Source: Zoogloea dura (lineage in GTDB: Bacteria > Pseudomonadota > Gammaproteobacteria > Burkholderiales > Rhodocyclaceae). Taken from it: 64,000 nt of DNA. The stretch covers positions 372,001 through 436,000 of the forward strand of contig NZ_JABBGA010000001.1 of the NCBI RefSeq assembly GCF_012927165.1, read 5' to 3'. The notes under the pieces were generated by a model. The model did no database searches and was not told where the DNA came from. It saw only the letters and a program-made list of their open reading frames with translations. Below are positions 18,005 to 27,187 of the stretch, piece by piece; positions within the stretch are counted from its first letter, which is position 1; each line of letters starts with the position of its first letter. A program made the translations under genes and the position numbers.

Positions 18005-18850
18005 TCAGGGGATCTCGTACTCCAGGCCAAAAGCTGCACCGTCGTCGAGGCCCAGCACCTGGACCAGCCACGGCATGACGGTCTTGAGGGTGTCGGGCAG
18101 GGTCCACGGCGGGTTGATCACGAACAGGCCGCTGCCATGCATGCCGTAGCCGTCCTCCGAGGGCTTGCTTACATCCAGGCTGACATTCAGCCAGCTGGTG
18201 ATGGGCAGGCGCTTGAGCTTGTCGGGAAGCTCGCGCGACAGCATGGTCTGCAGCCGGGGGTACCAGACCACGTAAGTGCCCGTCGGAAAGCGGCGCAGGC
18301 ATTCCTTGAGAGAGCTCACCACCGTGCGGTAGTCGCTCTTCACCTCGTAAGGGGGGTCGATCAGCACCAGGGCACGGCGTGACGGCGGAGGCAGGAAGGC
18401 GTTGATCCCGGTGAAGCCGTCCTGCTCCAGCACGATGGCCTTGCCGTGGGCCTCGTCGAAGGTCTGGCGTAGCAGGCGGTTGTCTGCAGGGTGGAGCTCG
18501 AACAGGCGCATCCGGTCGTCGGTCCGCAGCAGCGGCGCGGCGCAGCACGGCGAACCGGGATAGAGCTTGAGCTTGCCGGTGTCGTTGAGTTCCCTGACCA
18601 GCTTGAGGTAGCTCTTCAGCGGCTTCGGCACGTCCTTGCGGCCGAGCAGGCGGCCGACGCCGTCTTCGAACTCCGCGTTCTTGCGGGCGAAGGCCTCGTC
18701 CAGCGAGTAGCAGCCGGCACCCGCGTGGGTGTCGATGTACCAGTAAGGCTTGTCTTTCTGGTTGAAATACTCGAGCAACTGGACAAGTACGAAGTGCTTG
18801 AGCACGTCGGCGTGGTTGCCGGCGTGGAAGGCGTGGCGATAACTCAGCAT
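18005..18850 (-). CDS. rlmJ: 23S rRNA (adenine(2030)-N6)-methyltransferase
   Basis: Predicted 281 residues. RlmJ methylates A2030 of 23S rRNA. The N-terminus (MLSYRHAFHAGNHADVLKH) is diagnostic, a THAGAGCYSL SAM-binding loop follows at 41-50, and the catalytic DPPY motif is at 165-168. Length matches E. coli RlmJ (280). GGAG lies 7 bases upstream of the ATG. It stands alone between the palindromic repeat and a MazG-like gene. Confidence 0.95.
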   Translation of the reverse strand: MLSYRHAFHAGNHADVLKHFVLVQLLEYFNQKDKPYWYIDTHAGAGCYSLDEAFARKNAEFEDGVGRLLGRKDVPKPLKSYLKLVRELNDTGKLKLYPGSPCCAAPLLRTDDRMRLFELHPADNRLLRQTFDEAHGKAIVLEQDGFTGINAFLPPPSRRALVLIDPPYEVKSDYRTVVSSLKECLRRFPTGTYVVWYPRLQTMLSRELPDKLKRLPITSWLNVSLDVSKPSEDGYGMHGSGLFVINPPWTLPDTLKTVMPWLVQVLGLDDGAAFGLEYEIP

Positions 18851-18931
18851 GGCGGGTCTCCGCGGAAGCGGGAACGGTGGATCAGGGGCGCGATGCTATC
18901 ACCTCCGCCCCCTGCCCGCCCCACTCCCGGG

Positions 18932-19288
18932 CTAAGGAGCGTTGTACTTGCGGCTGGAGCCCCGGAAGCGCTCCACCGGATACTTGGCTTCGTTCTTGGC
19001 CAGCTTGGCCAGGGCCGCCGCCTCCAGATCGATGCCCGCCTTGTCGGCGATCAGCAGCAGATACAGCAGCACGTCGGCGCATTCGTCCTGCAGTGCTTCG
19101 CGGCCGTGCAGGTCTTCGGCCAGGGCCGCCACCTGGGCGTCGTCCTTCCACTGGGTCAGCTCCAGCAACTCGCCCGCCTCCAGGTTGAGGGACACGATCA
19201 GGTTGCGCAGGGAGTGGAACTGGGCCCAGTCGCGGGCATCCCGGAAGGCGGCGACCCGCCGGGTGAGATCGTCCAGGTCGCCGGCCAT
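18932..19288 (-). CDS. MazG-like nucleotide pyrophosphohydrolase
   Basis: Predicted 118 residues, the RS21-C6/dCTPase type of all-alpha NTP pyrophosphohydrolase that hydrolyses non-standard dNTPs to monophosphates. The metal-binding glutamate pattern EAGELLELTQW...LQDECADVLLYLLLIAD is intact, with the usual KNEAKYP tail. Its start lies 3 bases past the enoyl-CoA hydratase stop, so the two are probably one transcript. The substrate is not certain. Confidence 0.88.
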   Translation of the reverse strand: MAGDLDDLTRRVAAFRDARDWAQFHSLRNLIVSLNLEAGELLELTQWKDDAQVAALAEDLHGREALQDECADVLLYLLLIADKAGIDLEAAALAKLAKNEAKYPVERFRGSSRKYNAP

Positions 19289-19291
19289 GCC

Positions 19292-20083
19292 TCAGCCCTT
19301 CTTGCGATCAAGGAAGGCCGCCACCGCCGCGTCGTGCTCGGCCGAGGTGTGGGTCAGGGCCTGGTAGGCCGCCGACAGTTCCAGCACGGTGTCGAGGCGG
19401 CTGGTCTGGGCTTCGCGCATCAGGCGCTTGGTCATCCGCAGGGCCTGGCCGGGGTTGGCGGCGATGCGCCGGGCCAGCGCCAGCGCCTCGTCGAGCAGGT
19501 TCTCCGGCGCCACCACCCGCGACACCAGGCCGGCCTCGAGGGCCTGACGCGCATCCAGCGCGTCACCGGTGAAGCTCATCTCGGCGGCACGGGCGTAGCC
19601 CACCACCCGCTGCAGCAGCCAGGCCCCGCCATCGCCGGGGATCAGGCCGAGCTTGACGAAGCTCTCGGCAAACAGGGCTTTCTCGGAGGCGATGCGGATG
19701 TCGGCCATGCAGGCCAAGTCGCAGCCGGCGCCGATGGCGGGGCCGTTCACCGCCGCGATGGTCGGCACGTCCAGGCGATAAAAGGCCAGCGGAATGCGCT
19801 GGATGCCGTTGCGGTAAGCCTCCTTGACCTCCATCCCGGTGCCCGCTGCGAGGCCGCGCTTGTCGCGGAAGTCCTTGACGTTGCCGCCGGCACAGAAGGC
19901 GCTGCCTGCGCCGGTGAGGATCACCACCTTGACCGACGGATCACGCTGGACCCGCTCGCAGGCCGCCACCACTGCATCCCATTGCTCCGGGCCGGTCAGC
20001 GCATTGCGCGCATCGGGCGCATTGAGGGTCAATGTGACGATGCCATCCTGTTGCTTGAAAACCACAAACTCCTGATCTGTCAT
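19292..20083 (-). CDS. enoyl-CoA hydratase/isomerase family protein
   Basis: Predicted 263-residue crotonase-fold protein. The oxyanion-hole motifs AFCAGGNVKDF (residues ~62-72) and NGPAIGAGCDLACMADI (~115-131) are intact, as is the typical KLGLIPGDGGAWLLQRVVG segment. Members act in fatty-acid or aromatic CoA-ester degradation; no clustered beta-oxidation genes reveal the substrate. GGGAG lies upstream of the ATG, and the MazG-like gene follows 3 bases after the stop. Confidence 0.9.
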   Translation of the reverse strand: MTDQEFVVFKQQDGIVTLTLNAPDARNALTGPEQWDAVVAACERVQRDPSVKVVILTGAGSAFCAGGNVKDFRDKRGLAAGTGMEVKEAYRNGIQRIPLAFYRLDVPTIAAVNGPAIGAGCDLACMADIRIASEKALFAESFVKLGLIPGDGGAWLLQRVVGYARAAEMSFTGDALDARQALEAGLVSRVVAPENLLDEALALARRIAANPGQALRMTKRLMREAQTSRLDTVLELSAAYQALTHTSAEHDAAVAAFLDRKKG

Positions 20084-20199
20084 ACCTGTCTCCCTGATTG
20101 TTCGCCGAGCCCCACCCAGCCATCGCCTGCATGCCCCGGCGGTGGGCCTAAGCCCTTATTTCCCTTGCGGAAAGCGCTGTCGTGACACCGATTTTCCGC

Positions 20200-20227
20200 T
20201 TGCGCTGCAGCATTACCCTGTTATTAT
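20200..20227 (+). promoter_or_regulatory. sigma-70-type promoter for the gamma carbonic anhydrase gene
   Basis: TTGCGC (20200-20205) and TATTAT (20222-20227) with a 16-base spacer lie about 60 bases before the start codon. It is in the region divergent from the enoyl-CoA hydratase gene. Confidence 0.5.
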
Positions 20228-20289
20228 GGCGCGCTCTTCGGCTGGCCATTCGGCGGCACGGCTGAACTTCACTAAAACAGGAAAATAAC

Positions 20290-20811
20290 ATGCCGATCTA
20301 CCGCCTCGGAGAGCGTGCTCCGCAGTTGCAGGAGGGAGTCTGGATTGCCGACACCGCCACCGTCATCGGTGACGTGCGTCTCGGCAAGAACGTCAATGTG
20401 TGGTTCGGCGCGATCCTGCGTGGGGACAACGACCCCATCACCATCGGCGAGAACACCAACATCCAGGACGGCTCGGTGCTGCATACCGACGACGGCGTGC
20501 CCCTCGACATCGGCGCCAATGTCACCGTCGGGCACAAGGTCATGCTGCATGGCTGTACGGTCGGGGAAGGCTCCCTGATCGGCATCAACGCCGTGGTGCT
20601 CAACCGCGCGGTGATCGGCAAGCACTGCCTGATCGGCGCCAACTCGCTCATCCCCGAAGGCAAGGTGATCCCCGACCGTTCGCTGGTCTGCGGCTCGCCG
20701 GGCCGGATCATCCGCGAGCTCACCGACCACGAGATCAGCCGCCTCCAGGCCAGCGCCGACGGTTACGTCGCCAACGCGCTGCGCTACCAGGCGGATCTGG
20801 TCAAGCTCTGA
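20290..20811 (+). CDS. gamma carbonic anhydrase family protein
   Basis: Predicted 173-residue left-handed beta-helix protein of the gamma-CA/YrdA family. The three zinc histidines typical of the family are His65, His82 and His87, on successive coils of the hexapeptide repeat, followed by a C-terminal helix. Many YrdA-type members lack strong CO2 hydration activity, so enzymatic carbonic anhydrase activity is not certain. A sigma-70-like promoter lies upstream. Confidence 0.92.
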   Translation: MPIYRLGERAPQLQEGVWIADTATVIGDVRLGKNVNVWFGAILRGDNDPITIGENTNIQDGSVLHTDDGVPLDIGANVTVGHKVMLHGCTVGEGSLIGINAVVLNRAVIGKHCLIGANSLIPEGKVIPDRSLVCGSPGRIIRELTDHEISRLQASADGYVANALRYQADLVKL

Positions 20812-20862
20812 GCCGCCTGCCCCCGGCCCGGCCCCGTCGGGCACAGGCCGGGGAGACCGGGC

Positions 20863-21717
20863 TTACAGCAGGGCCAGCATGACCGGCTGATGGTCGGACG
20901 CCGCGGTGGCCTGGTCCACCGCCACCGCTTCGATGCGATCCACCAGGTCGGCACTGACAAAGAAATAGTCGCAGCAATATGGGCGGTCCGGCCATTCGGC
21001 ACCGTTCTGGCCGACCGTGCCGAGGTGCGGGATCTCCCCGTAGCAGGCGCACCAGGCATCCTCCCAGCCCGACACATCGGCGCTGATCGGCGCGGTCATC
21101 CGGTAATACTCCGGACTGCCCGGTTCGCAGTTGAAATCTCCGCAGATCACCGCCGACGCAGGCCTCGGCCACACCGCAAAGGGCGAGTCGCTGCGCTCCC
21201 GGCCATCTGCCTGCGCCATGCCGGCCAGACGCACCGCGTCGGACTGCAAGGTGTGCAGCGCCGCGATCTGGGTCATGCGCTGGATCCGCGAGTAGTACTC
21301 CAGGTGGGTGTTGAGCACCCGCAAGGGGCCTTGCGGCCCGTCCACCACCAGCTCCAGACACACCCGCGGCATGCTCGGCATGCCCTCTTCCGGTGGCCGC
21401 GGCAGGCTGTGGCGGAAGACCTGGCCAACCGGCAGGCGCGACAGGCTCAGGTTGCCGAAGCGACTGCGCCCGCCTGCACCATCCGGCAGATCCACGCCCT
21501 CGGCAAAATGCACCGCGTAGCCCGGAAAGGCCGCTGCGAGCCGGGCCACCCCGTCCACCGCCACACCTCCCTGCAGTCCGGCAAAGCCCACCGCCACTTC
21601 CTGCAGGCAGATCACATCGAAATCGCCCAGCATCCGGATTGCCGCAATGGTGCGATCAAGATTCACGACGCCGTCGGCGCCGCGTCCCCATTGAATGTTC
21701 CAGCTCAATAGCTTCAT
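20863..21717 (-). CDS. endonuclease/exonuclease/phosphatase family protein
   Basis: Predicted 284 residues with the EEP (DNase I/APE1-like) fold. Motifs: WNIQWG at the N-terminus, CLQEVAV with the catalytic Glu, NTHLEYYS, CGDFNCEPGS and SDHQPVML with the catalytic Asp-His. Such proteins cleave phosphodiester bonds in DNA, RNA, phosphoinositides or other substrates. The ATG at 21717 is chosen over 21744. No partner gene indicates a substrate. Confidence 0.88.
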   Translation of the reverse strand: MKLLSWNIQWGRGADGVVNLDRTIAAIRMLGDFDVICLQEVAVGFAGLQGGVAVDGVARLAAAFPGYAVHFAEGVDLPDGAGGRSRFGNLSLSRLPVGQVFRHSLPRPPEEGMPSMPRVCLELVVDGPQGPLRVLNTHLEYYSRIQRMTQIAALHTLQSDAVRLAGMAQADGRERSDSPFAVWPRPASAVICGDFNCEPGSPEYYRMTAPISADVSGWEDAWCACYGEIPHLGTVGQNGAEWPDRPYCCDYFFVSADLVDRIEAVAVDQATAASDHQPVMLALL

Positions 21718-21977
21718 CGAAAAATCCGTTCTCCGTGAACGCATCCCGGCACGGGAGTTTTCCTGGCCGGACTGACAGGCAGGAGGATATCAAGCCGCCT
21801 TGGGCCGCTCCCGCGCAAAACCCGCAATAGCGTGCGCAATTGCCGAAAGTAACGCATGTCATTGATCGAAACAGGATTTTTGTCACGAAAGGCAAAACCG
21901 GCGAATTCCAGCCTGATACTCAAGAGCCGCCCCCCACCGCCGTAAACCCTCTGGTCACCCGCCAGAGAATGATCGCC

Positions 21978-22829
21978 ATGAGTACTCCCCAGGAGCTTGT
22001 TGCCTGCGTCGAGAGGCTGGCCAGCCTGCCCGCCGTGTATCACCGCATCCGCGCCCTGCTCGACGACCCGGACAGCTCCGTGCAGGACCTGGCCAACGCC
22101 GTGTCCAGCGACGCGGGCATCACGGCGCGGGTCCTCAGGGCCGTCAACAGCGTGCTCTATGGTTTCCCCGGCAAGGTCGAAACCATCGGGCGGGCGGTCA
22201 ATCTGATGGGCATGCAGCAGGTTCACGATCTGGTGCTGAGCACCTCGGTAATCGGCGCCTTTTCGGGCGTCCGCCCGGCGCGCATGCACATGATCAAGTT
22301 CTGGAAGGACTGCGTGTTCCGCGGCCTGGCGGCGCGGGCGGGCGCCAAGACGCTGGGCACCGGCGACCCGGAACGCATGTTCGTCGAGGGGCTGCTGGCT
22401 GACATCGGCCACCTGGTGATGTTCCAGGCGGCCCCCGAGGCCACCGACGCCGCCCTCGCCGCGGCCCACAAGGCACAGGCCCCGGTCCACGAGATGGAGC
22501 AGGAGATCGTCGGCTGCGACTATGCCGAGGTGGGCGCGGCACTCGCCAACGCCTGGCATCTGCCCAATGGTTTTGCCGCCGCCATCGGCGCCCAGATCCG
22601 GCCTGCGCTGGCGGGCCCCCACGTCACCGAGGCCGCCCTGATCCACATCGCCAACCAGATCCTCGCCACTGGCGGAGAGGCAGAGCCCGACGCGGCCGCC
22701 CTGGCCCTCATCGACCCCATGGTGGCCGCAAGCCTCGAACTCGACACCGACAAGCTGGCCCACATCCGCGGCATTGCCGAGGGTGAGCAGGATTCGGTGA
22801 TAGCCCTGTTCTTCCCGGCCCAGGGCTGA
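21978..22829 (+). CDS. HDOD domain protein
   Basis: Predicted 283-residue protein whose N-terminal two-thirds is an HDOD domain (LASLPAVYHRIRALLDDPDSSVQDLANAVSSD, AGITARVLRAVNS). This is a degenerate HD relative widespread in signalling proteins of proteobacteria. No receiver or GGDEF domain is attached. It probably takes part in cyclic-di-GMP-linked or motility signalling. The start at 21978 (MSTPQEL) has AGAG nearby; an upstream in-frame ATG at 21840 lies in non-conserved sequence. Confidence 0.85.
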   Translation: MSTPQELVACVERLASLPAVYHRIRALLDDPDSSVQDLANAVSSDAGITARVLRAVNSVLYGFPGKVETIGRAVNLMGMQQVHDLVLSTSVIGAFSGVRPARMHMIKFWKDCVFRGLAARAGAKTLGTGDPERMFVEGLLADIGHLVMFQAAPEATDAALAAAHKAQAPVHEMEQEIVGCDYAEVGAALANAWHLPNGFAAAIGAQIRPALAGPHVTEAALIHIANQILATGGEAEPDAAALALIDPMVAASLELDTDKLAHIRGIAEGEQDSVIALFFPAQG

Positions 22830-22835
22830 AACGAC

Positions 22836-22859
22836 ACAGGGCAGCTTCCGCTGCCCTGT
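22836..22859 (+). terminator. hairpin between convergent genes
   Basis: A 10-bp perfect stem (ACAGGGCAGC/GCTGCCCTGT) with loop TTCC lies right after the HDOD stop, between two convergent genes. There is only a short T run, so it may be a weak terminator or a bidirectional stabilising hairpin. Confidence 0.55.
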
Positions 22860-22878
22860 TGCAATCCGCCAGCTCCGC

Positions 22879-24864
22879 TCAACACAGACGCCTGAAGACG
22901 GTTTCCACCGGCGCACCTGCCGCCAGCCGGGCCCGCCAGATCACCGTGGTGCTCGGCACACGCTGGTCATAGCCGCGGGACACCCATCCTGTCAGTGGGC
23001 TCTCGGACCCGTGCAGGACACTGACCTCCCCTCCCGGCGGCAACAGCATCTCGAGGCACACCGGCCCGTTGCTCACGTGCAGGCCCTCGGGCATGCACGT
23101 AACGCTGCACTCCTCGCTGAAATGCCAGTGCAGGCGGACATCCTGAAGGCCGTTGCCGGACACGCTGTCGGTCACCGACAGGGTCGCGCTGTGGCGCTCG
23201 AACCGCCAGGCCCGGCGGTGCACCGGTCGCCCCGGCTTGCGCCGGTAGCCGTCGTGCTCCGCCACCAGCAGCTCGTCACCGGCATCGCTGCTACGTTCGA
23301 CCACCCGGGCCTGGTAGCGCCGGGTCCAGACGAAGCGACCGCCAGACACCGCCTGGTCGTCCCCGTCCAGGCTCAGGGTGTTGTGCATGGCCGTCCCGCG
23401 GAAACCGTTGCGCCAGCTCTCCGCTCCCAGGTAGGTGCCCGTGCCGGGATCGACCAGAAATTCCCGGCCGGCGATCGACAAGGTGAAGGACAGCGCATCC
23501 GCATGTCCATGGGCCGCCACGCCGGCCAGACCGAGAGGCCCGGCATCCACCACGGCGCGAAACTCGCCCGGGGTATCGAGGCTGGAGCCCAGCACATACA
23601 CCCCGCCCTCCGCAAAATCGGTCCGCGGCGTAGCGACGGCACCCTGCAGCATCAGGCCGTCGAATTCCGCACAGGCCGATTCGCCGAGCAGCCACTCGGT
23701 CACCGGATCAACCACCCCTGCCTTGCGCGCCAGGGACGCGTTGCGGAACAGCAGGGCACCTGTCGCCAGCTGGGCATGGAAGGCGCAGCTGCCACTGCCC
23801 AGTGCCAGCCCGGAAATCTGGCTGCTGTCCGTGTCCCCGAGCTGCGGCACATGTCCACCGGCATCCATGATCGCCGCCAGGAACTCCAGCATGGCCTCCA
23901 GGCGCTGCCAATAGTTGCCCGAGAACGGCGTGTCGGTGCTGCGCGATGCCAGGCCCGCAAACATCAGGCAGTCCCACACCGTCTGCTGCACGCCGATCGA
24001 TTGCTCGCGGCACACACCATCGGTGCCGACCTGCTGCAGGACTTCCTTCTCCAGCCCTTCCCGGGCCGTGCTGCACCAGCTGGCGGCCTCGTCCCAATGG
24101 GGCCAGGTCGCGCCGGCAATATACAAACCGGCCAGCTCGGTGATGCGCGTGTTATCCCCCAGGGCCCGCCTCCCCGGGTGCGCATCGATGAACTCGGCAT
24201 GGCGCCACACGCTGTTGAGCCAGTCGGTACGCAATACCTTGCCGACCGGATTGTCGAACAGCGGGGAGCGGATCCCACCCACCAGTTGCCAGGCCAGTGC
24301 CCAGTTGATCAGGCGGATGCCCGCCTCGCCGGGGCACGACCACGCCGCACCATGGGGAAAGGGGCACTGGGCAAACCAGCTGCCCAGCAGGTCGCCCAGG
24401 GCATCCAGGTAGCGCCGCTCGCCGCTCATCTGCCAGGCCTGGGCGAGCACCACCAGCTCCCGGTGACGATGCATCTCAAGAAGATACTTGTAGTCGCCGG
24501 TGGTCTCGATGTCGCGCACCGAGAAGCGCCGGCCGACGCTCAACTGCACGCCCACCCCGCTGGCCGGATTGCGGTTCCACTCGGGCGGAAAGGCCAGCTC
24601 GACGGGCCGCGACAGCAGGCGCCACGTGCCCTTGAGCAATTCATCGGCACGCCGCAGCACCAGCCCGCGGCGGGATGGGACCTGCAAGGACAGCCAGGTC
24701 GGCTCGGGCAGCACGGGGCGAGGCAGGGGTACGGTGTCCACCACCGGCCGGCGGGTCATCGCACGGCTGGCGCTGGAGCCCGCCCGCTCGACGATGTCCG
24801 CGGACAGGCCGCGCAATTGATTCCAGTACCACCCTACCCGGGTCAGGCTCGACATTGCTTCCAT
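22879..24864 (-). CDS. heparinase II/III family polysaccharide lyase-like protein
   Basis: Predicted 661 residues, an (alpha/alpha)6 barrel plus beta-sheet protein as in heparinase II/III and alginate lyase families. The C-terminal part (from ~residue 375) has the family motif pattern AHGHADALSFTLSIAGREFLVDPGTGTY with a candidate catalytic His. The predicted N-terminus is cytoplasmic-like with no obvious signal peptide. Such lyases are often linked to exopolysaccharide synthesis or degradation, but no other polysaccharide gene is next to it. The ATG at 24864 or 24855 could be the start. Confidence 0.85.
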   Translation of the reverse strand: MEAMSSLTRVGWYWNQLRGLSADIVERAGSSASRAMTRRPVVDTVPLPRPVLPEPTWLSLQVPSRRGLVLRRADELLKGTWRLLSRPVELAFPPEWNRNPASGVGVQLSVGRRFSVRDIETTGDYKYLLEMHRHRELVVLAQAWQMSGERRYLDALGDLLGSWFAQCPFPHGAAWSCPGEAGIRLINWALAWQLVGGIRSPLFDNPVGKVLRTDWLNSVWRHAEFIDAHPGRRALGDNTRITELAGLYIAGATWPHWDEAASWCSTAREGLEKEVLQQVGTDGVCREQSIGVQQTVWDCLMFAGLASRSTDTPFSGNYWQRLEAMLEFLAAIMDAGGHVPQLGDTDSSQISGLALGSGSCAFHAQLATGALLFRNASLARKAGVVDPVTEWLLGESACAEFDGLMLQGAVATPRTDFAEGGVYVLGSSLDTPGEFRAVVDAGPLGLAGVAAHGHADALSFTLSIAGREFLVDPGTGTYLGAESWRNGFRGTAMHNTLSLDGDDQAVSGGRFVWTRRYQARVVERSSDAGDELLVAEHDGYRRKPGRPVHRRAWRFERHSATLSVTDSVSGNGLQDVRLHWHFSEECSVTCMPEGLHVSNGPVCLEMLLPPGGEVSVLHGSESPLTGWVSRGYDQRVPSTTVIWRARLAAGAPVETVFRRLC

Positions 24865-25124
24865 TACTCCCTGTTCCTCTATCCACTCCGGGCATCAGCA
24901 CCCGACGGAAAAAATCATAGCCGCAGGCCTCCTGGCAAACTGTGATAAGTGCCATCTATCGGGAGAAATTCTTTAAATTCTTAAAAATCATCAATACCGC
25001 AAATACCATCCGACTCTGCCCCCCCGCATTCCAGCGGCCTTCCTGCCACGGAAAGCAAGATCCCGGATGCGCGTGCGCGCGGTGCCGGCTACATTGATGG
25101 GCACGTGCTGGCAAGGAGGAAGAG
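24865..25124. other. intergenic region between divergent genes, AT-rich core
   Basis: 260 bases with an AT-rich stretch (~24930-25015), probably holding promoters for the divergent lyase and Ada-like genes. No hairpin or repeat of note was seen. Confidence 0.5.
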
Positions 25125-26000
25125 ATGGACATCGCAACACGCACTGCGGACAACCAGGCCCTGGCCCAACGCCAGGCCGGGCTGGTGGAACAGGCCTGCC
25201 GCCTGCTCGAAGCCGCGGACCAGGCCCCGCGCCTGACCGCTCTGGCCGAGGCCCTGGGCGTCAGCCCGTCTCACCTGCATCGCCTGTTCAAGAGCGCCAC
25301 CGGCGTCACCCCTGCCGCCTATGCGGCCGCCCTGCGTGCCCAGCGGGTCCGCGACGGGCTGCGCCCCGGCGTCACCGTCACCACCGCCCTGCATGACGCC
25401 GGCTACACCTCGGCCGCCGCCTTCCATGCCGAAGCGCCGGGCCGCCTTGGCATGACGCCCGGGCGCTACCGGGCCGGCGGCGTCGACACCGAGATCCGCT
25501 TCGCCCTGGGCCAGAGCACCCTCGGCGCCCTGCTGGTGGCCGCCAGCCCCATCGGCATCTGTGCCATCGCCCTGGGCGACGACCCCGAACAGCTGGTGAA
25601 GGAGCTGCAGGACCGCTTCCCGAAAGCCCGCTTGATCGGCGACGACCCGGAGTTCGCCCGGCACATGGCGCGCATTGCCGGCCTCATGGAGACCCCCGGC
25701 CCGGGCGCCCACCTGCTGCCCCTCGACATCCGCGGCACCGCCTTCCAGCAACGGGTCTGGGAGGCCCTGATGCGGATCCCCGCAGGCAGCACCCTGAGCT
25801 ACACCGAACTGGCCCGCCAGCTGGGCATGCCGCGAGCCGTGCGCGCCGTGGCCAGCGCCTGCGCCGCCAACGTGCTGGCCGTCGCCATCCCCTGTCACCG
25901 GGTCGTGCGCAGCGATGGCGCCCTGGCCGGCTACCGCTGGGGCATCGCGCGCAAGGCCGAGCTGCTGCGCCGCGAAGCCGGCCACGAGCCCGCGGCATGA
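25125..26000 (+). CDS. AraC-type HTH fused to methylated-DNA--protein-cysteine methyltransferase
   Basis: Predicted 291 residues. Residues ~18-118 form an AraC-type helix-turn-helix domain with VSPSHLHRLFKSATGVTP. Residues ~130-290 form the alkyl-transferase domain, with GSTLSYTELA and the active-site PCHRV (Cys257). It resembles E. coli Ada without its N-terminal zinc/methylphosphotriester-sensing domain, so it can repair O6-methylguanine but is unlikely to sense phosphotriesters. AGGAGG precedes the start. The alkA gene overlaps its stop (ATGA). It probably regulates and acts in alkylation repair. Confidence 0.9.
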   Translation: MDIATRTADNQALAQRQAGLVEQACRLLEAADQAPRLTALAEALGVSPSHLHRLFKSATGVTPAAYAAALRAQRVRDGLRPGVTVTTALHDAGYTSAAAFHAEAPGRLGMTPGRYRAGGVDTEIRFALGQSTLGALLVAASPIGICAIALGDDPEQLVKELQDRFPKARLIGDDPEFARHMARIAGLMETPGPGAHLLPLDIRGTAFQQRVWEALMRIPAGSTLSYTELARQLGMPRAVRAVASACAANVLAVAIPCHRVVRSDGALAGYRWGIARKAELLRREAGHEPAA

Positions 26001-26899
26001 AAGCCAGCCAGGACGCCGGCTGGGTCACGCTCACGCTGCCGCCCGCCTACCGCCAGGCAGACTTCCTGGCCTTCCACAGCCGCGACCGCCTGGGGCTGGC
26101 CGAGCAGGTCACGGGCGGCACGCTCCGCAAGGGCATCGTCTGGCACGGCACGCCGGCACGCCTGGAGGTGTCCTTTGAAGGCAACACGGCCAGCCTGCGG
26201 ATCAGCGCCGTCAGCCCATCAGAACGCAGCGGCCTAGCCACCTGGGGACGCCGCTTCCTGGGACTGGACCAGCCGGTCGAAGCGTTCGAGGCGGCCTGGC
26301 GCAGCCATCCCCTGCTCGGCCCTCATCTGACCCGGCGCCCCGGCCTGCGCCTGAGCCAGGCGGCGAGCCCCTTCGAAGCGCTCAGCTGGGCCGTCACCGG
26401 GCAGCAGATCAGCGTCGCCGCCGCCCTCGGCATCCGCCGGCGCCTGATCGAGACCACCGCCCTGCACACCACCGACGGGCTGGCCTGCTATCCCGACGCA
26501 CAGGCCGTGGCCGCCCTCTCCGAGGAACAACTGCGCACTGCCGGCTTCTCGCGCAGCAAGGCCACCACCCTGCTGGAGATTGCCCGCCAGATCGTCGACG
26601 GGCGACTGCCCCTGGACGATTGGTGGGCGCAATCGGCCGCCCCCGCCCTGCTCCGCGAACGCCTGCTGGCCCTGCGCGGCATCGGCCCGTGGACGGTGGA
26701 CTACACCCTGCTGCGCGGCTTCGGCCACCTCGACGCCTCCCTGCACGGCGACGCCGCGGTGCGCCGCGGCCTCGGCCAGCTGCTCGGCGGCGAGGGCGAC
26801 GCAGCGCACCCCGACCCGCGCCACACCGACGCCTGGCTGGCCCCCTTCGCCCCCTGGCGCTCCCTGGTCGCCGCCCATCTGTGGCAGATCCAGGCCTGA
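25997..26899 (+). CDS. DNA-3-methyladenine glycosylase II (AlkA-like)
   Basis: Predicted 300-residue base-excision glycosylase that removes 3-methyladenine and other alkylated bases. The helix-hairpin-helix motif LRGIGPWTVDY spans ~226-236, the catalytic Asp is Asp252 (HGDAAV), and the AlkA-N-type domain occupies the first ~115 residues. It shares an ATGA overlap with the upstream Ada-like gene, so translation is coupled. The pair gives a two-step alkylation-damage response: direct reversal by the alkyl-transferase and excision by AlkA. Confidence 0.9.
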   Translation: MKASQDAGWVTLTLPPAYRQADFLAFHSRDRLGLAEQVTGGTLRKGIVWHGTPARLEVSFEGNTASLRISAVSPSERSGLATWGRRFLGLDQPVEAFEAAWRSHPLLGPHLTRRPGLRLSQAASPFEALSWAVTGQQISVAAALGIRRRLIETTALHTTDGLACYPDAQAVAALSEEQLRTAGFSRSKATTLLEIARQIVDGRLPLDDWWAQSAAPALLRERLLALRGIGPWTVDYTLLRGFGHLDASLHGDAAVRRGLGQLLGGEGDAAHPDPRHTDAWLAPFAPWRSLVAAHLWQIQA

Positions 26900-26915
26900 G
26901 CCGCCGCCGCGCGCC

Positions 26916-26944
26916 TTGCCCGGTGCAAGGCTTTACCGTAGGCT
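26916..26944 (+). promoter_or_regulatory. promoter of the first cobalamin riboswitch transcript
   Basis: TTGCCC (26916-26921) and TAGGCT (26939-26944) with a 17-base spacer lie just upstream of the aptamer. A perfect 6-bp dyad CCTTGC/GCAAGG (26914-26930) overlaps the -35 box, matching a similar dyad at the second riboswitch promoter. Confidence 0.5.
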
Positions 26945-26961
26945 TCGGCCCTGTTCCTCCG

Positions 26962-27148
26962 GGTGCCTGTGTCGCATGTTGCGGCCGGGCCAAACGGGAA
27001 GTCCGGTGAAGCCCCGGTGCGCAGGCACCCAGGCCATTCCGGCGCAGCCCCCGCTGCTGTAAGCCTGACGACTCCGTCCACTCATGCCACTGGGCCCTGC
27101 CCGGGAAGGCCGGACGGAGAAGAACGATGGCGAGCCAGAAGACCGGCC
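26962..27148 (+). ncRNA. cobalamin riboswitch 1 (aptamer)
   Basis: Typical B12-riboswitch core in order: GGTGCC, AAACGGGAAGTCCGGTGA, CGCAGCCCCCGCTGCTGTAA, GCCACTG, GGGAAGGC and GAGCCAGAAGACCGGCC. It very probably binds adenosylcobalamin or a related corrinoid and represses the downstream CobN-like operon. The remaining leader to 27297 has no gene; the 18-base shared motif (27170-27187) lies in it. Confidence 0.95.
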
Positions 27149-27169
27149 CGAGGACCTCCTGTTCGGCCG

Positions 27170-27187
27170 GGCCCCGGGGTGTGGGCG
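27170..27187 (+). promoter_or_regulatory. shared post-aptamer motif, probable expression-platform element
   Basis: GGCCCCGGGGTGTGGGCG is identical at 32750-32767 behind the second riboswitch, at about the same distance from the aptamer (22 versus 20 bases). Here it could pair with the downstream CCACGATCCCCGG to form a hairpin. This suggests a conserved expression platform. Confidence 0.55.

Noticed and set aside
18491-20185. A 564-codon plus-strand frame
   Set aside because: Antisense to rlmJ, the MazG-like and enoyl-CoA hydratase genes.
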